A DNA stretch of 64,000 nucleotides, taken from contig CM072810.1 in the NCBI GenBank assembly GCA_037013495.1, forward strand, positions 104,870,898-104,934,897, read 5' to 3'. Shown here piece after piece: positions 1 to 12,900 of the stretch; within the stretch, counting starts at the first letter, position 1; every line of letters starts with the position of its first letter. Source of the DNA: Hippophae tibetana. Its lineage: Eukaryota > Streptophyta > Magnoliopsida > Rosales > Elaeagnaceae. The notes under the pieces are model-generated. The model saw only the letters and a list, made by a program, of their open reading frames with translations. It had not been told where the DNA came from and ran no database searches. Position numbers and translations under genes: made by a program.

Positions 1-740
1 TTTTTTTAAAGTTTAATTTTAGAATATAAACACATTAATTATATAAAAATGGATAAATTTTTATATAATTTTTTATTTTTTAAAAAATAAAAATTAATAT
101 AAAAATTATATTTAAACATGTCATTAATATCTTTGAGATATATTAGTGATTTAAAAAATATTTGGAAAATATAAAATGAAATACGGGAGAACTGAAAATA
201 AAAAAATTATTATTTTTAAAAATAATAATTTATTTTTACATGATTAAATTTATATTTTAAAGATAATTTTGAATAAAATTGTATAATTTTTAAATAAAAT
301 CCGTACGTAACTTATGAATTAAATAATGGTAGTATGTTTTTATAAAAAATAAACATTTATAATTTTATAATTTATTAAAATAAATACTTTTAATACATTA
401 AAAATATAAAAAATATGTATTATTGGGACATAATTTTAAATTTTTTTAAAGATTAATTCAAAAATTATAAACTGAAATGTTTATTTTAAAAATAAGTAAC
501 TTAATAATTATAAAATAAAATAAAATTAAATTAAATGATTACTTCTGAACAAAATATCTCTTGCTTTGCATTTTTCTCAACTTCAATTAAATGACTACTT
601 CCTAGTTCCTAACAAAATATCTATTGTTTTGCCTTTTTCTCGTCCGTACTTGTTTACGTCACTCTCGGTGAGAGTTCTGGATCGCATCAAAAACATCTCT
701 CTTTATTTTTTTCTTTTAAATTTATGAATAAATAACTAAC
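1..740. other. AT-rich upstream intergenic DNA, no gene seen
   Basis: Very AT-rich sequence dominated by A and T runs, with no open frame of note and no recognisable element ends. The last ~200 bases become less AT-rich, with pyrimidine-rich stretches, and presumably belong to the promoter of the CLPTM1-like gene that follows. Confidence 0.6.
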
Positions 741-748
741 TATAAATA
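741..748 (+). promoter_or_regulatory. candidate TATA box of the CLPTM1-like gene
   Basis: TATAAATA lies about 190 bases before the start codon at 935 and just upstream of a tandemly duplicated leader segment. Position and sequence fit a plant TATA box with transcription starting near 770-780. The inference rests on motif and spacing only. Confidence 0.4.
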
Positions 749-751
749 TCT

Positions 752-839
752 GTTTTCGTTATTATTATTATAGAAATTGATCTGCCTTCGGTTTTCGTTA
801 TTATTATTATAGAAATTGATCTGCCTTCGGTTTTCGTTA
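752..839 (+). repeat. perfect 39-bp tandem duplication in the CLPTM1-like 5' leader
   Basis: A 39-base unit that begins GTTTTCGTTATTATTATTAT and ends CTGCCTTCG occurs at 752-790 and again, identically, at 791-829, followed by the first 10 bases of a third copy at 830-839. It lies between the candidate TATA box and the start codon, so it would be duplicated 5' UTR or core promoter. The identity of the copies suggests a recent event. Confidence 0.85.
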
Positions 840-934
840 CCAAAGAGAAGTACAAGTAAATCTCAGTGCAGGTACGGAGCAGTCAGTCTCAACTGAGAAG
901 AAGAAAGTTAGCGAAGAAGAAGAAGAAGAAGAAG

Positions 935-3900
935 ATGGTGCCGCCATCGCCAGCAGAGGCTGGGCAAGGCCAAGGCCAAGTACAAGGCCAACAAAGACAA
1001 CCACAACAACAACAACAAGCAGGAGGTTTAGGGCAGTCGTTAACTGGCATCATAAGGATTGCCGTTTTATGGTACTTTGCTTCCAAATTCTTTTTCCCCA
1101 AAAAAACCTCCGATCCTGCCAATCTTATCTCCAACATCTTCCAGCGTGGTGAACCCTTGGTACTTCTCTCTCTTTTTCTTATTTTGTGGTTGTCAATCCA
1201 ATATTATTTATTTATTTGGGATCAAAGTAAAAAAAATTATTGACACATTAATCAACATCACTTACACTAGAATTTTAGCTACACGACAAGGGAATTGATC
1301 GATACAAAACATAGCATAATCATTCCTATAAAGAGTTTTTAAAAAACAACTCTCTAAAAATCTTAAGCTATTACGGGGATTTGAGAACCAACGATACTTT
1401 ATATATCTATAACTTTCAAAGCGTTTGATTTTATGCATCATACATACTAAACATTTGTAAATCAACAATTGTTGTTATTGGAGTTTAAACAACTGACTTT
1501 TAAGTCAGATACCATGGAAAACTTACTCTTCAAAGGATCTCTAGCTTTGATACCACGTTAGAAGTTGTTGGAAACTATTCCAAAAACTTAAGCTATTGAA
1601 AGAAGGGCTAACTATGCTTTTAAACATTTATATCATAATTTGAGGTTTTTTGTATTTTTGGTATCTGGGTATATTGTAGCTTTCTTTCTGAGTTTGATAT
1701 GTTCTTTACTTAGTATTAATTTTGAGCTCTGAAGTATTAGCTAGGTTATGGCTGCAATTTTGTGGAACTAAAATAGTGGTTTATGATTATTGGGCTGGTT
1801 ACGGAAGCTGTTTGGTTGGCCTTGACTGGAGAGCCATTTGAACTCATTCAAAGGTGAAGAAGGGAAAAATGCAAATTTATGATGATAAAGGTAGTGTCAG
1901 GAGAATAGGCAAAAGCTTTAGTTAATTAGTTGCTAACATCTATTGAAGTTCACTGTCCATGGTTTTACTTAGGCATTAAAATTGTTGATGGAATGAATGA
2001 AGACTTTGATTTTATTATAATGGGAAAAATAATAATATTTTTAGGATGGGGGAAAATGAAGTTGGTATAACCTCTTGTGCTTTAGCATCTTTTGTATGAA
2101 GACTATATTATGTTACTTGATTGACGCTAAAATTTTTAGGCATGGTATTTCCTTCTCAGTATCATGCTCAATTTCTATTCCGATTGCAATTTTTTTTTCC
2201 AGGACATGTGGTTATATCTTTCTGAAAGTGAAAAGTTCAATGATTTCGGTAATGAACAAGCATTAGTATGGCACGAGACTAACATTCCATATGCTGTCTG
2301 GGGACCAGAGGGTACCCGGTCTGTAACCTTGAAGTATTACCCATCTGAGGTATAACTCTTAGAAAGTTTTATATTCGCATATTAATCTCACAATCTTCTG
2401 TTATTTCGTTTTTCTCATCTTGATATATTGGATGATGTGAATAAAATATTGTTTCTTTCAGGCATTAAAGCACAATGGAAGTCTCAATGCTCACGTTTTC
2501 TTTGCACGCTCTGGCTATTCTGCAGACCCTAATGATCCAGAATACCAACATCTATCGGCATTTGGAAGGACACATCGTAAGACTGTCTCTCTAGTGTATC
2601 CTGTATTCTTTCAAAGTTATCATTTCATTGTTGCCCAAGTGTTGGCTAAAACATGAATCCAATTCTGAAGACATCTCCCTTTCCTTTGATTTCAGCTATT
2701 GTGAAATATTTTCCAAAGTCAAAAGCTGACAAGAGGAAGAGTTTACTGGGAGATTCCAAAGGCTCTGATGAGGCAGAAAAAATGATTGAGGCATGTTATT
2801 TTTCCTAAATTGCTGGAATGAGATAACTGTTTATGAAATTGTTGAATTGCTAGATATCAAATGATTGCAAATGGAAAAAAGTTCTCATTAATTTTTTGGT
2901 GCACTATGTCTGGCCTTGACTTTCATTGTGCTCCCATTTCCGTAATGTTTCCTGGATAGTTTGGCTTTGGTTAGACAGTCATATCATTGTGATTACGAAG
3001 ATACTGAAAATGATGATTAGCTGATGTGATAGACAGACATCTGCCTTTAGTGGATTTGTAAGGTTATGATCAATAGGAAATTAATGAGCAGTTTGCTCTT
3101 TTTTTCCCTCATTCAAATTAATTCTACATTCAAGATATGTAGTAAGTACTCACTTGATATTTCATCTTGATCACGTTCAGCTGATAGCTTCTTTTGAAAG
3201 CATGTGCATATTCAATTGGTAAACAGCTAGCAGTTTGTATTTTATTTAAAAAGAATAAAAGGGTTACACTGAAAAGCCTTGAGAGATTAAGTTTGATATC
3301 CAGGAATGGCTTATGTGTTCTCTTTATTTTATATTCTATCAAAACTGAACTCTATATTGAATGAGAGAATACATTGATTGGATCGTCCTCGAAGCCAAAA
3401 TTAAGCTCTATGTACTGTAGAAATTTGAATTAAAATGGAGAAAGTATCTGTTGAAATACTCATTATTTACTGCATAAGCTGCTTACTCAGGCTGAGGAAA
3501 GAATGATCCTATGAAACCTACATTTTATTCCATTTGATATCATTTGATCCTTCTGAAAAGCATGTGCAACTAAACTTTTATGGCCTTTTCCCCCTGTAAA
3601 TGTAACTAAGTTGACAGGATTTTAAGTTTACATGATTTTTCTTAATGGGTTCTGGTGATTAACACTTGATTTGCATTATCTAACATATTAAGCACATGGT
3701 TGTGAATCTGATCAAATTTTGTTGGATTATTTAGGCTGCAGATGACACTGATGATGATTCCAAAGATGATGGTCATGTGGATTGGGTACCTTATTGGAAA
3801 CCAAATATCACAATCAATTTAGTTGATGACTTTACAAGGTATTTTTTGAGTGTTAATTATGGAAAAAGGTTGTGTTGGTGATAAATAGCATAAATTAGTG

Positions 3901-6900
3901 TAATTAAATTCTGTTGGTCTGTGACTGGTCATTTGTTACTCACGTGTTCCTGCTTTGGCTCTTAATGAATATAATTATCAGAAGTCAAAACATCTTCTGG
4001 GTTAAAATGCTAAAACCTTAGCTTCTATTGTTGCTTAATTGAAAATACATTAGAAGATTTGAGCAATTTGTTTTTTCTTGGCTTTTGTTGATATCCTATT
4101 AGTGTCTCTCACTCTCGCTCTCTCTCATTACGAACAGGAATGAAATGCATAACTATATGTTTTATTTTATTTTTAGTATGTCTTTTGTGTAGGGTTAGCT
4201 ACTATTTTATAGTACAAAATGTAGGAATTAAAAGGAAACTAGATATACTAATTTATGAGAATTAAATTTCCTAATTAAATTCCTAATATTACCATAATTA
4301 TAGATTTCCTAATAGTTAGATTTCTATAATTGAACATGTTGAAAATTAGGGATTTCAACGCTCCTCCTCAAGTTGGATCATAGATGTTGAACACATTTAA
4401 TTTGTCAATGAAATCATTGAAAATGTTATTGAAAAATGTCATTGAGGAAGTCCTTTTGTGAATATGCCTATTGGTTGTTCTTTTGTGGAAACTAGGCCAT
4501 GCAAATAGTACCACATTCATCATTTTTTTTATAAAGTGTCTATCCAGTTCTACATGTTTTGTTTTCTCTTACTGAACTAGATTGAGTAATATGTTGATGA
4601 TAGCTTTGTTGTGACAGTAAAGTTTTAATTAGAGATTTTACTGCAATATGAAGTTCTTTTAACAACTTTCTTAATCATAAAGCTTTACAAATTTCATGTG
4701 GAATTACTCTAAACTCAGTTTTAACACTAGTTATGGCAACTACATTTTATTTCTTACTCATCCAAATTAGTAAGTGTTTGAAAACAAAGGTATAATACCT
4801 TGTAGTGGATCTTATATCCAATACTGAACCAATCAATCTTCATAAGTAAAGACATTTTTTTTGGTTTCATTTTTCTTAAACAATAATCATCTGCTTATTG
4901 ATCCTTTGAGATATCTGAGAATTCGGTAAACAAATTCTAAGAGTTTATTTTGGAAAGTGCACGTATTAAGTTACTATACTAACTACAAATGCAATATTAG
5001 ATCTGGTGTGAGACTGAATGAGTATGTTAGCCTCTACTACCGTACCCTCAACGCAACTGAGTGAGTCTATAAGCTTTTCATGAGATTCGTACAATCGACT
5101 CTTGTAGCATTTCTATTTGTCAGCTATTCATTTTCCCGCTTCATCTTAAACGACTACTTTAGTCGAGTCAGATACTACTACATTCACCACCTCCTTTTCA
5201 CCTTGGATCATTGATTTAGGTGCTACATTTCATATGATAGGTATGTCTTTTATCTTTACCTTTATCTTAAGAAATTATGTTTATAAATCTGTCACTTTAG
5301 TTAATGGTTCTACTTCCTCAGTTGTTGGTGAAGGCATTGTGTCCACTATTCTATAGTTATCCTTGTCGTCGGTGCTTTATGTCTCTCATTTTTCTATTAA
5401 TTTATTGTTTGTTGGTCAATTAACTAAAGCTTCTTATTGTTCTGTCACCTTATTTCCCATATATTGTGTCTTTTGGGATCTTTCTACGAGAAAGACAATT
5501 GGTAGTGTGAACTTGGTTAAGGATTTTACCAACTGGATCAACTCCCTCCTACAACATTATCTTTTCTCTTTTGATGAAGTGTTTCAATAGTATTGTCGGT
5601 TGGGACATCCTCTTGTTCATTTTTTGCATCTTATGGGCTTCTCATCTATTAGAGTGTTAAGCTTTTGAAATAAGCAAACATCACAAGTCATTTATCCTCC
5701 TCGAGTTTATAAGAGAAGTTGTAGTCCTTTTTCTTTAGTCCATTTTGATGTATGAGGCCATTGTCGCATTCTTGATAATAAAGGCTATATATATATATAT
5801 ATGTATATATATAAGTTTTATTGATGATTTTTCTAGTCTCACTTGGTTGTATTTATTAAAAGAGAGATATGAAGTTCCTTTTTTAATTCAATCATTTATA
5901 ACGAAATAAGACTTAGTTTGGTGTTCATATGCGCATATTTTGTTTTGATAATGCTCTTGAGTTCGTTAGTTCTACTGTTTCTGCATTTTGTTCTAAAATT
6001 GAGGTTATCTATGAATCATCTTGTGTTCACACATAAAAAAAATGGAGTTGTTGAATGCAAAAATCAACTTCTTTTAGAGATTGCACGTACTCTGTCTTTC
6101 TAGATGTCTGTATAGAAAAAGTTTTGGTGTGATGCTGTTTTTACTACTTGTTACATAATTAATCGTCTAACCTAATCTATTCTTAGTGGTCAGTTACCTA
6201 TTTTCGTGTTATTTCCTACCTAACCATTATTTCATCTTTCATCCCAAATTTTGGTTATGTTTGTTTTGTGCATAATGTTTCTAGGGTATCTTATAAACTC
6301 TCACCGCATTCCACGACATACGTGTTTATTGGATACTTTTGAACTCAAAAAGTTTATCGTTGTTTTGATCTTGAAACTGGGAAGTATATTGTTAGTGCAT
6401 ATGTCACCTTCGTTGAGTCTATTTTTTTCTCTCACTTTCACATCCTCGATTGCTATGCCACAACATCTTCTTCTTCTTCTACCTATTCCCCCGAGTTTGT
6501 CTCCATTTCACCTTCCATTTCATTTAAGCCCTTGCGAGTATATGTGTAAAAACCATGGATCTTGTAACCCATAGTTCCCTCTACTCAGTCTGCTTCCTGA
6601 GTGGAGATCTTTCCCCTCCTCTAGTTGCTTCTTTAATGACTTCCACCTTCTTGTTGCTTTGAGGAAATGTAAACATTATACTGCTTCTTATTCTTTGGCT
6701 AATTTTTTTTCGTTTCATTCCTTCACCCATATATCACAATTTTGCTTTTTTCCTTTCAATCATGACCGTCTCTAAGTCTTATGAGGATGCTTTTACTCAT
6801 CCTCTTAGGGTTGCGGCAATGGAAGAGGGAATGTTGGCTTTAAAGTCTCGTGGTGTCTGGGAACTTACTCGGTTACCAAATGGTAAGGTAGTTGGTTGTA

Positions 6901-9900
6901 AGTGGGTATTTATGGATTGGAATGAAATGTAGAACAATTATTCTATTTTACTTTTTAGTATACATTTTGTACAGAGTTAACTATTATTTTATAGTGCAAA
7001 ATGTAGGACCAAAAAAGGAAACTAAATATGATAATTTCTGAGAACGAAATATCTTAATTAAATTCTTAATATTGTCATAATTATAGATTTCTTAATAGTC
7101 GTATTTCCATAACTGAACCTACTAAAAATTAAGGATTTCAACACTCCCTTTCAAGTTTGATTATAGATTTTAAACATCTCTAACTTGTCAATGAAATCAT
7201 CAAAATATCGTTGAAGAAGTCCTTTTGTGAATATATCTGTTGTTTACTCATTTGTAGGAACATAGATCATACAAATAGTATCATCTTCAACCTTTTATTT
7301 GATGAATGTCCATCCACTTCGACTTGTTTTGTTCTATTATGTTGAACTAGATTGGACGATATGTTGATAGCTACTTTGTTGTCACAGTAAAACTTAATTT
7401 GGGATTTTATCGCAATCTGAAGTTCTTTCAATAGATTTTTTGATAGTTTTTCTAACCACAAACCTTCACAAATTCCCTGTATAATTGCTCTAAACTCAGC
7501 TTTAATATTGCTCCTGTTAACTAGATTTTGTTTTTTACTTCTCCAAGCTACTAAGTTTCCAAAACCAAAAGTACAATACCCTGTAGTGGATCTTCCACTG
7601 AACTAGCCCAATCTCCATCAATAAAGACTTCTATTTCTTTGGTTTCATTTTTCTTAAAGAACAATCATCTACTTGGGGACTCTTTCAAATATCCGACAAT
7701 TTTGTAAACAACTTCTAAGTGAGCTTCTTTTGAAGAGTGCATGTGTTTCATTTTGTCCTAAATTTTTTACTTCAAATTCTATGGCAAGGGTTTTCTTTAA
7801 CCTCTCTATTTTTTCTAAGTTGTCTTAGTTACGATTATATTATCAACATATACTATCAAAATTGTTTTTCTTTCATTTCCATTGTGTCAAAAAAACATTA
7901 TATGATCTGATTGTCCTTCCTGATATCCTCGTTTCCTCTCCACTTTTACAAATCTATCAAATCAAGCTTTGTGCGATTGTTTAAGGCCATAAATTGATTT
8001 TTTATGGTTAGACGTAATATTGTCTCCTGTACAAAATCATGGAGGCATGGTCATGAAGATTTCTTATAATTTTCCATTTAGGGAAGCATTTTTTATGTTT
8101 AGTTGATGAAATAACCAATCTGAATTTGTTGTTAAGGATAGAAGAACCTTGATGCATTTAGTTTAGCCACAGGTGCAAATGTTTTAGTATAGTCAATCTC
8201 GTAGATTTGCGTAAATCTTTTTTAATTAGATGAGCTTTGTACCTTTCTATTGTCCCATTAGCTTTGTAGTTTATTGTGAAGATCCACTTACAATCAACTA
8301 GTCTTTCCTTTTGGTAGAACTGTCACATCCCAAGTTCCATTATTTTCAAGTGCTTTGATTTCTTTCATAAGAGTCTCTCTCAATTCAGAAATTTTCAAAG
8401 CTTCATGAATGTTCTTTGATATTTTTATTCTATCAAGGTTAGTAGTAAAGGCACGAAATCTAGAAGACAAGTTTTGTTTTGAAACAAATATGAAAATAGA
8501 ATGGAGAGTACAAGATCGTGTTTGTTTTTGAAAAGCAATAAGTAACTCAAGATATTTAGAGGATTCATAGTTAACTGGGTTCACGGTAGGCTCATGGATA
8601 TTTGGATGTATCATTAATTCTGACTCTCTTGATGCTTAAGTGTGAAGTTCCCTCTATCTTTTAATTTTGACCAGTAAGTAATTGTCTATTTGTTATTTTG
8701 TTTTTCTGTTTCTTCCCCCGAGTTCAAGTTACTCTCTAATACCATATGACCATGAATGAAATGTAGAAGAATGTATTCTATTTTATTTTCAGTATATCTT
8801 TTTGTATAGGGTTAGTAACTATTTTATAGTATAAAATGTAGGAGTAAAAAGGAAATTAAATATCCTAATTTATGAGAATGAATTTTTTTAGATAAATTCT
8901 TAATATTATTATAATTACAAATTTCCTAATAGTCATATTTTCGTAATTGAACCTATTGAAAATAAGAGATTTCACCACTAATTATACCTTAACTTCGGAT
9001 ACTTCTATAGGGACAAATAGTGAGTTGTATTGATGCCTTGAATCTTACGTTCCCATATTTGAAAGCATCAAGGATCCAAGGTTCTCATACGTGGCATATT
9101 TTTTGATGCTGAGAGGTCCCATTCTATGGTACGATATTGATCGATTGTTCGTTTTAGACCATAATTGTGAGTTCAGTGGGTCTTCACGACTTTGTTTTTG
9201 GAATAAACCTAAAACGTGTCATATCATTAGAGATAACACATTCCTTATGAATACTTTACTACTTAGCTTCCTAAACGATGTGAGATATACGAAGCGATTT
9301 TGACTATGTCATATAACCCTTTTAGGAAGCCCTGTGTCCTCGTAAGGATGCAAGCCTATTTTTTGTATTGATGCCTTAAATCTTACATTCCTATATTTGA
9401 AAGCATTAAGGATCCAAGGTTCTTATATGTGGCATATTTTTTTATGTAGGGAGATCTCACTCCATGGTACGATATTGTCTACTTCAGACCATAACTACGA
9501 GTTTAGCGAGCTTTCACAGCTTTGCTACTTAGCTTAAATCTAAAACGCGTCAAGAGATAACACATCTCTTATAAATACCTCACCACTTAGCTTTCTAAGC
9601 GATGTGGAATATGTACAACAACTTTAACTGTGTCATACAACTCCTTTAGGAAGCTTTACGTCCGTGTAAGAACGCAAGTCCACATGGACCATTTTTTGTA
9701 TTGATGCCTTAAATCGTACATTCCTATATTTGAAAGCATTAAGGATCCAAGGTTCTTATATGTGGGCACATTTTTTAGAACAAGGAAGCCCCACTCAATT
9801 GAACGATATTCTCCGCTTTGGACCATAATTACGAGTTTAGTGGGCTCTCATGGCTTTTCATTTTGGGTAAACTCAAAACGCGTCATATAATTAGAGAATA

Positions 9901-12900
9901 CACATCTTTTATGAATACCTCATCACTTAGCTTCTTAAGCGATTTGGGATATGTAAAGCGTATATTTATTGTGTCATACAGTCCTCTTAGGAAGCTTTAT
10001 GTCCTTATAAGGATGCAAGTTTACATGCTGTTGGGAGGTTCTATTCTATGGTATGATATTGTCTGCCTTAATTCATAACTGTGAGTTCACTAGGTCCATG
10101 ATCATCACTCACCATTCAGTGGGCCTTCACTATTTTGCTTCTGAGATAAACCCAAAACATGTTGTTCCATTAGAGAGGACACATCCTTTACGAATACCTC
10201 ACTACTTAGTATTTTAAGCAATGTGGGATATACGCATCAATTTTGACTGCATCATTTTTACTTATTTTTCATTAGCCTCCTTCAATTTTTCTATTGTTGC
10301 AACAAGATTCATGTCACTAACGACAGAGATCTCTGAGGGTATTACTTACATCTTTTGTTTAGGATGAGCTTTAAATTGGTTTCTAGCTCGTGTGTTTGAA
10401 TTTGATTTGCTTCCAGGAAAAAACATCTTGTGCTTCATTTACCCTTCTTGTTTCTTTAATAAATGATTTTTATTCTAATTAAAACCAAAAAAACTAAGCT
10501 AATCACTGGTTCATGTATTTATGGATTACCAAATTATATTTACGTTCCGAAATTTAATTGTTCAGAATTCATGGGAATTGGTGATCACTTGTGTTCCTTT
10601 GTGAGTGCTACCAGTAAATAGTGCATTTAGTATTTCTCTTATGTGTATAAGTTGCTTATGTAACTTGTTTTCAGTTTTTTGTATCTTTGCTGTCTAAGGA
10701 CAATCATACTGATTTGATGCACTTCCTTCCCATTGTGGTACATTCTGGGCTTAATTTACTGATAGCTATGCTCTTTTTGCAGATACCCTCATAACGGTGT
10801 ACCACCGAATGTCGCTCCTTGTATCCTTGGCACTTTTCACTTTCTTCCCTTTCAATTTGAAACATGTTCGTTAATAAGATGAGGGGTTTATGAATTCTAC
10901 GAAAACCGAAATTTTATGTGGAGCTATGGCTTTGGGTAAGGTGATGGAACAAAGGTAATAAAAAAACTGTCTAAAGAAAGTGAATTAGGAGATATGTGGA
11001 ATTCCTCAATATATTTGGCATTTCTTCACGTTTGAAATGTTCAACAAATTTTCTTCTTTAATGGAAGAGTTTTCCTTGTTCTTTTAAAATGACAAGAATA
11101 GGATGAGTTTCATTGTGATGGGATGCATGTATTGCAATTATTAGATTTTTAATAAAATTTCCTGTTTTTCATACAAACAGAAAGCACATTGACCTCTTTC
11201 TTTTCTCCCCCCTCCTTATTCGTGATTGACAGCTGTTAAGTGTCATTTGACCAGCCACATATCATAGAATGCTGAAAAATTGTCAGGGATGGAGCTAGAA
11301 AAATATTAAAATATTTTGAGGGGGTTGAAGTGTAATTTTTTTTTATACAAAATAGATGATTATATTTAAATATTTAAAAGTAAAAAATATATCATGATAT
11401 AGATATAATAAGAGATTAACAACTATGGTGGACTCTTTTTAATTAAAGACAAAACTTTCATGTTATGTTATAAAAGAAATATAGAGTTGTCATATTATAA
11501 TTTATGACAAAAATTATCTAACATAAATAAAAATATAGTAATTTAATAGTTTAATAAGTATTAATATCATATATGTGTTAGTTTTAAAAACTAAAACTAA
11601 AAACAATATATTAAAATATAAAGAATAAGATTTGATTTAGGATTTTAAATTTGAGTATTTAAAAATACATATTGTTAAAAATGAAAAACTAACAAATAAA
11701 AATATTTTTTTGTATGTGCTTGTTACATCTGTTTTCTTAAACCGACGAAATGAGACTGTTTTGTAGCATTGATAAAAATGAATGAAAAATTATTGAAAAA
11801 ATACTAAAATTTTCATATTAAAAAATTTCAAATAAAATAAAATATGAAACAATATAATACTAGAGAAAATAAAAATTTAGAGTTAAACAAAATATGAGAA
11901 ATTTTAAAGATATGAATGAAAAACCGTAAAAATTTTAGTTTTAAGTTTATCATCATGCTCTTTTTTATTTTTATTTTTATTTTTATTTTTATTTTTATTT
12001 TTATTTTTATAAGGTTTTATTTTATTATCATGAATTAAAGTTGAATATATGAAATATTTTTAGATTACACTATATTGATTTAAGAAATATTTTTATATAA
12101 CACATCCTATTATAATTTTATGTGTGCAACTAATTAATGTTTGCCAAATGCGTGAATAAAAATATATATGTTTAACCATTATTCTCAAGATTCATTTATG
12201 TCACTTTTGTGACATGTTTGCTAAATATTATTGATACATACAATCATATACTAAAATATGCACACACAAAACCAAACATAATATGTCATTGTAAATAAAA
12301 TATTTATTTAATTCTAAAAATATATATGGAATTAATTTTTTGTAAACTTTTTGACCGGAACTACAGCCCCGCCTAGCCTCTTATATAGCCTATGAAAATT
12401 GGTATGGTAATGTGTTTCCTTAACTTGGGTTTGGCAGACGTAAATGTTGAGCCTACTACCGGAAACTACTACCCAACTGTATTCTTCAATGAGTTCTGGT
12501 TACTTCGGGATAAATTGATTCCAATAAATGAGACGGTTACAGAACTGCTGCTTAACCTGGAGGTGGGTCCTATAAGCATGACCAAGTGGCAGCTTTTCTT
12601 GCAGATTGATCAATCTTTTCAGATTCACCGCAGTTATGGAAGCATGATTGAAGGAGAGGCTGATGAACTAAAGGTACTCTCATTGATGTTATTACCATTG
12701 GAAATTTTTCGCATATTACTTGTATTTAATTAAAGATACTCCTCCAACATACGACTTTACAATGGTTTTTATAATCTTAATTTATCGTGCATATTGGATC
12801 ACTTTCTTTTTGTAGTGTTCTATTACAACTATATAAAACATAAAGAAACTTTCATTTTATATTTCTATTATAGATGTGTATGGCAGTGCCAGTGCTTGTT

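Noticed and set aside
866..934. Upstream in-frame ATG that would extend the CLPTM1-like protein by 23 residues
   Set aside because: The extension is a low-complexity Lys run from a GAA repeat. CLPTM1 proteins start with a Gln/Pro-rich segment as from 935. It cannot be fully excluded.
889..1137. 82-codon minus-strand frame with poly-Cys and poly-Phe
   Set aside because: It is the complement of the CAA/GAA repeats in CLPTM1-like exon 1 and its leader.
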